From SAR202 cluster bacterium (GTDB lineage: Bacteria > Chloroflexota > Dehalococcoidia > Lucifugimonadales > UBA3495): DNA of 64,000 nucleotides. How positions within the stretch are numbered: position 1 is the stretch's first letter; the number at the start of each line of letters is the position of its first letter. Below, piece after piece: positions 57,643-64,000 of the stretch. Made by a program: the position numbers and the translations under genes. The notes under the pieces are model-generated. The model made no database searches. It had not been told where the DNA came from and worked only from the letters and a program-made list of their open reading frames with translations. The stretch lies in contig VGZV01000004.1 in assembly GCA_016872385.1 (NCBI GenBank), positions 1 through 64,000 of the forward strand, read 5' to 3'.

Positions 57643-59470
57643 ATGCTTAGGGGTCTAGGCAAAACCTTACTGAGCAAGACGCCGCGGGCGGTTCTGGGCG
57701 CGCTGGCAGTGCTGGGGCCTGCTGGCGGTGCTGGTGTTCCAGACCGTGACGCTGGCCTACGCCACCACTTCGGGCATCGAGATAAAGAAGTACACTAACG
57801 GGCAGGATGCCGATACTGCGCCTGGCCCGCAAATCGAGAACTGCGATCAGGTAGTGTGGACTTACGAGGTTCGGCTCTTCGCGCCTCAGGCCACTGGCCC
57901 CCTGACTCCCCTGTCCAACATCGTGGTGGTGGACGATGACGGCAACGGCGTAGCGCCGCCCAACTTCTTCCCCACGCGACTGGCAGACAATCCGGGAAAC
58001 AATGACAACATCCTGGAGCAAGGCGAAGTTTGGCGCTACCAGGCCGTGGATGGCACCCCGGCGCTGGGGCAGTACGTCAACCGTGCGCAGGCGCGAGGCA
58101 CCGCTCCTGATGGCGTCACATACTCGGACACCGACCTGAGCCACTATTTTGGCGTGCCCTGCGTGCCGGACAATCCCTCCGTGGACCTGATCAAGTCCAC
58201 CAACGGGGACGACGCCAACACCCCCACCGGCCCCTACATCCCCGCGGGCGGGGCGGTGAACTGGACCTATGAAGTAACTAACACGGGCAACGTAGCTCTG
58301 ACGGACGTAGTGGTGACCGACGACCAGGGCGTGGTGGTGACCTGCCCGGCCACCAGCCTGGCGGTGGGCGCCTCCATGACCTGCACGGCCAATGGAGTGG
58401 CAGTGGCGGGCCAGTACGCCAACCTGGGCATAGTTTCGGGCAAATCCCCCGACGGCGCTCAAGTGGCAGACGATGATCCCAGCCACTACTTTGGCAGCAA
58501 CCCGGCCATCGCCATCGTCAAAAAGACCAATGGCGATGACGCCAACGCCGCGCCCGGCCCCAACATCCCAGTGGGCGGCGCGGTAACCTGGACCTACGAA
58601 GTAACCAACACCGGCAACGTGACCCTGACCAACGTGACGGTCACCGACGACCAGATTGCCAACGACGCCACGGCCATCAACTGCGGCGCAGGCAACAACA
58701 TCATCGCTAGCCTGGCAGTGGGCGCTTCCGCCACCTGCACGGCCACGGGCACGGCAGTGGCGGGCCAGTACGCCAACATTGGTACGGCCACAGGCACGCC
58801 TCCAGTTGGACCTAACGTGTCTGCCAGCGACCCCAGCCACTACTTCGGCGTTGAGACTCCCGATGGTGGCGAAGGTTGCACCCCCGGTTACTGGAAGAAC
58901 CACACCGGTTCCTGGCCGGCTCCCTATGCCACCGGCAATAAGTACAATACCGTGTTCGGCGTGACATCCACCTTCGGCAGCAGCTTCACTTTGCTGGACG
59001 CCCTGGAACAGGGCGGCGGTGGAGAAAAGGCCCTGGGCCGGCACGCGGTGGCAGCCCTCCTGAATGCGGCCAGCGCTGACGTGGACTACGAGTTCACCGT
59101 GGCGGAAGTCATTGCCATGGTGCAGGGCGCTTACGTCTCCGGCGACTATGAAGGCGTCAAGGACCAACTGGCGGCGGAGAATGAGCGCGGTTGCCCCCTG
59201 GGCAAGGATGACTGCAAGGATGACGACCACGACAGCAAGGGCTGGGGCGGCAAGGGCAGCAAGTCGGCCTTTGGCGTCAGCGGCGGCAGCGACGACGACT
59301 GCGACGATGACGAGGACGATGGCGGAAACGATTGCGACGACCACGACAGCAAGGGCTGGGGCGGCAAGGGCAGCAAGTCGGCCTTTGGCGTCAGCGGCGG
59401 CAGCGACGACGACTGCAAGGGGGATAGCAAGGGTGGCAAGGGGGGTAGCTGGGGCAGCAAAAATAGGTAA
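57643..59470 (+). pseudogene. Secreted DUF11-repeat surface protein; signal peptide out of frame by 1 nt
   Basis: ATG 57643 MLRGLGKTLLSKTPRAVLGALAVLG joins LLAVLVFQTVTLAYA in the 57728 frame if GGGG (57714-57717) is GGG; DUF11-like units 'VTWTYEVTNTGNVTLTNVTVTDDQ', 'CTPGYWKNHTGSW', Gly/Asp/Ser/Lys-rich tail. Confidence 0.75.
59222..59416 (+). repeat. 81-bp perfect direct repeat (59222-59302, 59336-59416), 114-bp period
   Basis: Both copies encode DDHDSKGWGGKGSKSAFGVSGGSDDDC. Confidence 0.9.
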
Positions 59471-59698
59471 TTGCCTTCAGAAACCCACTCTTGATTGACC
59501 AGGTTTACGGGGCCGGATGCCATCAGGTGTCCGGCCCTCTTTTATCAGTGGCGTCCAGCGGCGTCCTGGGTGACACATAGTAGTCTTGGCGCCTTGATGC
59601 TATAATCCCCATCAATTAAATATGATTGCCCACGGAATTTGGGGCGTATCTAATTTAAAGCCAGGGGCCAGGTTTTGGCCCGCGGAGGAAGCATCGAG

Positions 59699-60805
59699 AT
59701 GGTCATCCGGCAGAACCTCAGGACTCCAGGGCCTACGCCCATCCCCGACGACATTGTGGCGGCCCTGGGCAGCCCCATGATTGACCATCGCGGCCCGGAA
59801 TTCCGGGACCTGATACGGAAGGTCACCGCGCAGCTCAAGCAGGTCTTTATGACCCGCTATGATGTGCTCATCCTCACCGCCTCGGGCACCGGCTCCCTGG
59901 AAGCGGCCATCGTTAACTCCCTCTCGCCAGGCGACAAAGTGCTTATGCCCACTGCCGGTGCCTTTGGCGACCGCTTTGGCGATGCCGCAGAGGCCTACGG
60001 CGCCCAGGTGCAGCGCCTGCTTGTGGAGTGGGGCACGGCCATTGACCCGGATATTATCCGCCGGGCGCTGCGGGCCGACCCGGAAATCAAGGCTGTCCTT
60101 ATCACCCACAACGAGACCTCCACGGGCATTACCCACGATCTGGAGGCCATCTCCAGCGTGGTCAAGGGCGAGTTCAACAAGCTGCTGTTGGTGGACGCAG
60201 TAAGCAGCCTGGGGTGCATCCCCCTGCCGGTGGACGGCTGGAACTGCGACCTGGTGGGCACCGCCTCCCAGAAGGGCTTTATGATTCCGCCGGGATTGTC
60301 CTTCATCAGCGTCAGCCCGGCGGCCTGGGAAGCTCAGAAGACCGCTGCCATGCCCCGTTTTTACTTTGACCTTAAAGCAGCCCGTCAGTACCTGGAGCGG
60401 GGGCAGACTCCCTGGACGCCCAACGTGGCGGCTTTCTATGGCCTGAGCGCCGCCCTGGACAAGCTGCTGGTTCAGGGTATGGAATCAGTGTTCGAGCACC
60501 ACGCCGATATTGGACAATTTACCCGGGAAGGCGTACGGGACCTGGGGTTGGATCTGCTTTCCCAGGATGAAGCGCGGGCCTCCAACACCGTTACGGCGGT
60601 AAAGATTCCTGCCAGCGTGGACGGCCCCCGGCTGGTCAAGCTGATGCACGATGAAGAGCACGTGGTGCTGGCCGGCGGCCAGGGCAAACTGGCGGGCAAG
60701 ATTTTCCGCATCGGCCATCTGGGGTATGTGTCCAGGGAGGACATTGAGGAAGTGCTGGCGGCGCTGAAGCGGGTGCTGCCCAGGGTCGGCTACAGCGCTT
60801 TCTGA
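59699..60805 (+). CDS. PLP-dependent aminotransferase (alanine-glyoxylate aminotransferase family)
   Basis: 'RTPGPTPIPDDIVAALGSPMIDHRGPEF', 'LITHNETSTGITHDLEAI', 'VDAVSSLGCIPLPVDGWNCDLVGTASQKGFMIPPGLSFISVS'. Confidence 0.92.
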   Translation: MVIRQNLRTPGPTPIPDDIVAALGSPMIDHRGPEFRDLIRKVTAQLKQVFMTRYDVLILTASGTGSLEAAIVNSLSPGDKVLMPTAGAFGDRFGDAAEAYGAQVQRLLVEWGTAIDPDIIRRALRADPEIKAVLITHNETSTGITHDLEAISSVVKGEFNKLLLVDAVSSLGCIPLPVDGWNCDLVGTASQKGFMIPPGLSFISVSPAAWEAQKTAAMPRFYFDLKAARQYLERGQTPWTPNVAAFYGLSAALDKLLVQGMESVFEHHADIGQFTREGVRDLGLDLLSQDEARASNTVTAVKIPASVDGPRLVKLMHDEEHVVLAGGQGKLAGKIFRIGHLGYVSREDIEEVLAALKRVLPRVGYSAF

Positions 60806-60961
60806 GAGCCTGTGTGAGAAATGCCGTCTACCCAGCCTGCTCATCCTGAGCTTGTCGAAGGATGAGTAGCTTTTAGCCCGCTCATGGTTCGACAAGCCCC
60901 GACCTGGTCGGGATCCCGATACGTCGGGACTCACCACGAGCGGGAATTGTCACACACCCTC
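60806..60961. mobile_element. MITE-like element, family B (156 bp)
   Basis: GAGCCTGTGTGAGAA...TTGTCACACACCCTC, flanked by TGA (60803-60805 / 60962-60964); inverse orientation of 26105 and 33926 copies. Confidence 0.8.
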
Positions 60962-61047
60962 TGAGAGCCTGTGTCAAAAGTGACCGCTCATGGTTCAATA
61001 GGCTCACCACGCGGGAGATGAGGGAACCAATTTCCAAACATCCCTAA

Positions 61048-61180
61048 GAGGGTGTCTAAAAAGGCTAGGTGCTCGTGGTTCGACAGGCTCACCACAAGCG
61101 GTCCTTCAGCCGAAGGACGCTCACCCTGAGCTTGTTGAAGGGTGAGCGCTGGTAGTGCACAGCACTTTTTAAACACGCTC
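61048..61180. mobile_element. MITE-like element, family A (133 bp)
   Basis: GAGGGTGTCTAAAAAG...CTTTTTAAACACGCTC, flanked by TAA (61045-61047 / 61181-61183). Confidence 0.8.
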
Positions 61181-61189
61181 TAATAACTC

Positions 61190-61335
61190 GGTACTGGTTC
61201 ACTTTGGGTCTCGTCATTCCGGCGGAAGCCGGAATCCAGTAAAGCAAGTCAACCTAGTGCGTATCTGGACACCGGCCTTTGCCGGTGTGACGGATGGCCC
61301 TCTTATTTCCTGCAATGGCAAGCTGAACCACTACC
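61190..61335. mobile_element. Family C-related inverted-repeat element
   Basis: GGTACTGGTTCACTTTG...CAAGCTGAACCACTACC imperfect inverted termini; internal GCCGGAA/GCCGGTGT palindromes. Confidence 0.5.
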
Positions 61336-61408
61336 TAATAAATAATCGGGACTTTCGGCGGGTATCGCCCTGTCCGTTCTGGTCCGCTCTCCAAGGGAGG
61401 TCTGAATT

Positions 61409-61867
61409 TTGGCCCTTTCCCAACACCAGCAGGCGGTGTCGGCGCTCCGCATCACCCTGGCGGAGTTGCAGCACAAAGAGCGGCAGCTGGACAACCTGAT
61501 TCAGCAGTTCCGCAACCAGCTGCGGCGGCTGCCCCGCCAGGTCATGTATGGCAGGGCCTCCCTGGACCTGTCCCTGTCGGCCATGGCGGAAATAGAGGAA
61601 CGTTTGGCCGATGCCCTGGCCACGCGCCGCCGGGTGCTGGTAATCCGCAAGGCTGCCCTGGAAGAGCTGGAGGCCCTGGAGCTAATCAAGCGAGTAGACG
61701 AGGCTAGGCACAAGCTGCAAGGGTTGAAGCGTCAAGCCCTGGCGTTTCCAGCCAGCGAGGACATTCTGCAGGAAATCCGGCAGCTTGAGCAGTTCATTGC
61801 CGACAACAGCAAGCGGGCGGAACAGGCCATCACTGCCAGTTACCTGGAGCGGCAGCAGGGCCCCTAG
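61409..61867 (+). CDS. Hypothetical coiled-coil protein
   Basis: 152 aa, TTG start, heptad-rich. Confidence 0.5.
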   Translation: MALSQHQQAVSALRITLAELQHKERQLDNLIQQFRNQLRRLPRQVMYGRASLDLSLSAMAEIEERLADALATRRRVLVIRKAALEELEALELIKRVDEARHKLQGLKRQALAFPASEDILQEIRQLEQFIADNSKRAEQAITASYLERQQGP

Positions 61868-63168
61868 ACCAGACCGTTCAACTGGTTAATCACCAGCCCG
61901 GTGGCCAGCTTGGGATAGAAAAAGGTGGACTTGGGCGGCAGCCTTTGTCCCTGGCCCACCACTTCCTCAAACCGGTCCAGGGGGAAAGGCCGCAGCAAAA
62001 AGGCCATCTGCTGCGCTCCCGACGCCGTCATTTGCAGCGCCGCCTGATGGTCGTGCAGATAGGTGAGACGGCTTCCGGCGGTGGTCCCCAGGGCGGGTTT
62101 CAGCACCTGCTCCTCCAGTATCCAGGCTTCTGACACTGAGAGCAGCCCCCATCCTGTGCGGTCCAGGTCCTTGCGGAGCGACAAAATCTGGGCGTCCCTG
62201 CTCCCCGCCTCCACCAGCGCCAGCACCTGCCCGGTCCGGCCCAGAGCCGCCACTTCCGCCACCAGCTTATCGCCGGAGGAGTCGCCCGCCAAAGAGACGT
62301 GGCGGGTCTCAAAAAGCTGCTGCAAGCGCTGGCGCACTTTAGCCAATTCCCCGGCGGACAGGCCGCCCAGCACCCGGTGGTAGGGCAGCACCATCAGGCC
62401 TGGGTCCTCAAAGGCAATCAGCGCCATCATGACAAAGTTGTGTCCCGCCTCGGGGCTGGCAGCGGGCATAGCCTTGGCCTGGCGGCGTTGAAACTGGAGC
62501 GCGGCTTCATAGCGGTGGTGCCCATCTGCCAGGAAAATTGGCTCGCCGGCAATGGCCTGGCTAATCCGGCTGCAAATTGCTGTGTCACCAATGGGCCACA
62601 GGGCGTAGTCCTGATCGCCCATGCCCCGTATGTCCACGGCGGGCCTGCTGGACATCACCTGGGCAAGGAGTTTAGCCACCTGGCCATGCCGGTCCCGGTA
62701 CAGGCTCATGATGGGGCTTACGTTGGCCTGGCAGGCGGCCATCAGCGCCACCCGGTCCGCCACCGGCGCCTGGCGGGTGAACTCGTGGGGCAGCACTACC
62801 CGCTTCTCGTACTCTTCAATGCGCAGGCGGCCAAACAACTCCAGCCGCTGGTGCGCCTGTCCCCGGAATTGGAAGCCGTGGCGCACCAGGTAAAACTGGG
62901 GATGGGCGTCCTGGACTAGAACCCGCTCCCGCTGCCACTGGTGCAGGGTGGCGGCGGCCCTGGCGTAGGGGTCGTCCTGGGGGCCGGCGGGATGGGGCGC
63001 TTCGCCTCCCTCCACGTGGACAATGTTGTAGGGGCTGCGCTGGCGCAGGGACTCCTCCATATCCGGGCCAATCAGGTCGTAGGGCGGGCAGATTAGGTCC
63101 TCCAGGTTTCCTGCTGCCTGAGGGTTGTATCGCCAGCCGCGGAAAGGACGGAAATCTGCCATGCGCAC
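61864..63168 (-). CDS. DUF1015 family protein
   Basis: 'FRPFRGWRYNPQAAGNLEDLICPPYDLIGPDM', 'SPYNIVHVE', 'IFLADGHHRYEAAL'. Confidence 0.92.
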   Translation of the reverse strand: MRMADFRPFRGWRYNPQAAGNLEDLICPPYDLIGPDMEESLRQRSPYNIVHVEGGEAPHPAGPQDDPYARAAATLHQWQRERVLVQDAHPQFYLVRHGFQFRGQAHQRLELFGRLRIEEYEKRVVLPHEFTRQAPVADRVALMAACQANVSPIMSLYRDRHGQVAKLLAQVMSSRPAVDIRGMGDQDYALWPIGDTAICSRISQAIAGEPIFLADGHHRYEAALQFQRRQAKAMPAASPEAGHNFVMMALIAFEDPGLMVLPYHRVLGGLSAGELAKVRQRLQQLFETRHVSLAGDSSGDKLVAEVAALGRTGQVLALVEAGSRDAQILSLRKDLDRTGWGLLSVSEAWILEEQVLKPALGTTAGSRLTYLHDHQAALQMTASGAQQMAFLLRPFPLDRFEEVVGQGQRLPPKSTFFYPKLATGLVINQLNGLV

Positions 63169-63229
63169 ACCTGCCTTTGCCAGGATTATAGCCGGGGCTG
63201 GCGGGGGAGTCCACCGATGTTGTGGGGCA

Positions 63230-63364
63230 GTAGTGTATCAATTAGCGATTCGTCGTTCCGACGAATGCCGGAACCTAGGAGGATCCCTAAATCACGTAGC
63301 TATCTGGGCACCCCGATAAGTCGGGGTGCGACGAGTTTAGGCTTGGGGCAAACTGATACATTAC
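63230..63364. mobile_element. Family C inverted-repeat element (135 bp)
   Basis: GTAGTGTATCAATTAG...CAAACTGATACATTAC; flanks TTGTGGGGCA / CTGTGGGGCC (8/10). Confidence 0.65.
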
Positions 63365-63374
63365 CTGTGGGGCC

Positions 63375-64000
63375 TTATATTGGCGCAGGGTGGTAAACGC
63401 GGGAGCGGGTCTTGCCTTCCGGCGCCAGCAGCCCGGCCTTGACCAGCGCCGCCAGGTCCCGGGAGGCGGTGATGGCCGATACCCCGGTGATTTCCATGTA
63501 GTCGGCCCGGGTGATTTGCCCAATACGTCTTGCGAAAATGAAGCCCTCCATCTGGCGACGGCTCAGCCCGTATTGCTCTCCTGTACTATAGCTTTGCTGC
63601 ATCCAACGATGCCAGTCGGTCAACCCGTCTACAAGGTAACCAACCTCGCTTCTTACTGCGAGGATGAACTCCTCTAGCCAGGGCGTGGCATCATATTCTA
63701 AGAAAAAATTAGTGCCCAGTGTCTTTTCCAAGGCGGTAATGTAGGCGTCACGGTTGCGGAAAAGTTGCGATTCCAAGGACAGCAATTTTCGGAATCCAAA
63801 TTGGGACCGTTGGAGCAATAGAGTTGCCAGCGCCCGTGATGTCCGCCCGTTGCCGTCCCAGAAAGGGTGGATGGCCACCAGATGGATGTGTGCTAAGCCT
63901 GCCTTGATGACTGGATGGGTTTCATCCTCCTGGCGGAGCCACAAGGCAAAGGCGCGCATCAGGGCGGGCACGTCGCCCTGGTCCGGCGGCGTGTACCTTC
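63375..64000 (-). CDS. Fic/DOC family protein, N-terminus beyond window
   Basis: 'HLVAIHPFWDGNGRTSRALATLLL' Fic motif HPFxxGNGR; C-terminal winged helix. Confidence 0.88.
   Translation of the reverse strand, partial: RYTPPDQGDVPALMRAFALWLRQEDETHPVIKAGLAHIHLVAIHPFWDGNGRTSRALATLLLQRSQFGFRKLLSLESQLFRNRDAYITALEKTLGTNFFLEYDATPWLEEFILAVRSEVGYLVDGLTDWHRWMQQSYSTGEQYGLSRRQMEGFIFARRIGQITRADYMEITGVSAITASRDLAALVKAGLLAPEGKTRSRVYHPAPI

Noticed and set aside
57647-59344. 565-aa antisense ORF opposite the DUF11 protein
   Set aside because: Shadow ORF produced by high GC3; composition lacks domain structure and the sense strand has clear DUF11 repeats.
26100-61335. CRISPR array interpretation of the repeated palindromes
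   Set aside because: Repeats are dispersed single copies with TSDs and internal dyads, not regularly spaced with unique spacers; no cas genes.

Overview
Bacterial chromosome segment, GC-rich, with a gene complement typical of Chloroflexota (taxonomy is my inference). About 50 protein genes and one tRNA-Pro(CGG). Housekeeping and metabolic genes include nurA-like, selB, hemW, phoU, radical SAM, two acyl-CoA dehydrogenases, MoxR/VWA, RdgB-like, MFS, CoA-transferase, mobB and pcrA-like helicase. Main points of interest: (1) A Tat-exported type II DMSO-reductase-family molybdoenzyme locus (about 35.2-42.9 kb) whose beta subunit closely resembles the nitrite oxidoreductase (NxrB)/NarH-like clade. 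It carries a TorD-type chaperone, an ethylbenzene-dehydrogenase-gamma-like subunit, a small uncharacterised ORF and mobB. The catalytic alpha gene is split by a 1-nt frameshift. (2) An unusually legible set of small non-autonomous inverted-repeat elements (MITE-like). One set has TNA target duplications and termini shared with the tail of an IS5-type transposase at the window start. Another is a 161-bp element with 10-12-bp duplications. There is one nested insertion, and several insertions form the stop codons of host genes. (3) Accessory loci: MTase/GIY-YIG/Vsr restriction cassette, Panacea-domain + RelE-like toxin-antitoxin candidate, and an MNT gene with a truncated HEPN/HepT remnant inside a MoxR-VWA operon. 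(4) Five likely 1-nt indels at G/C homopolymers, one of which appears to create a false PadR-ArsM fusion. Nothing was searched against databases; family calls are from motif recognition.
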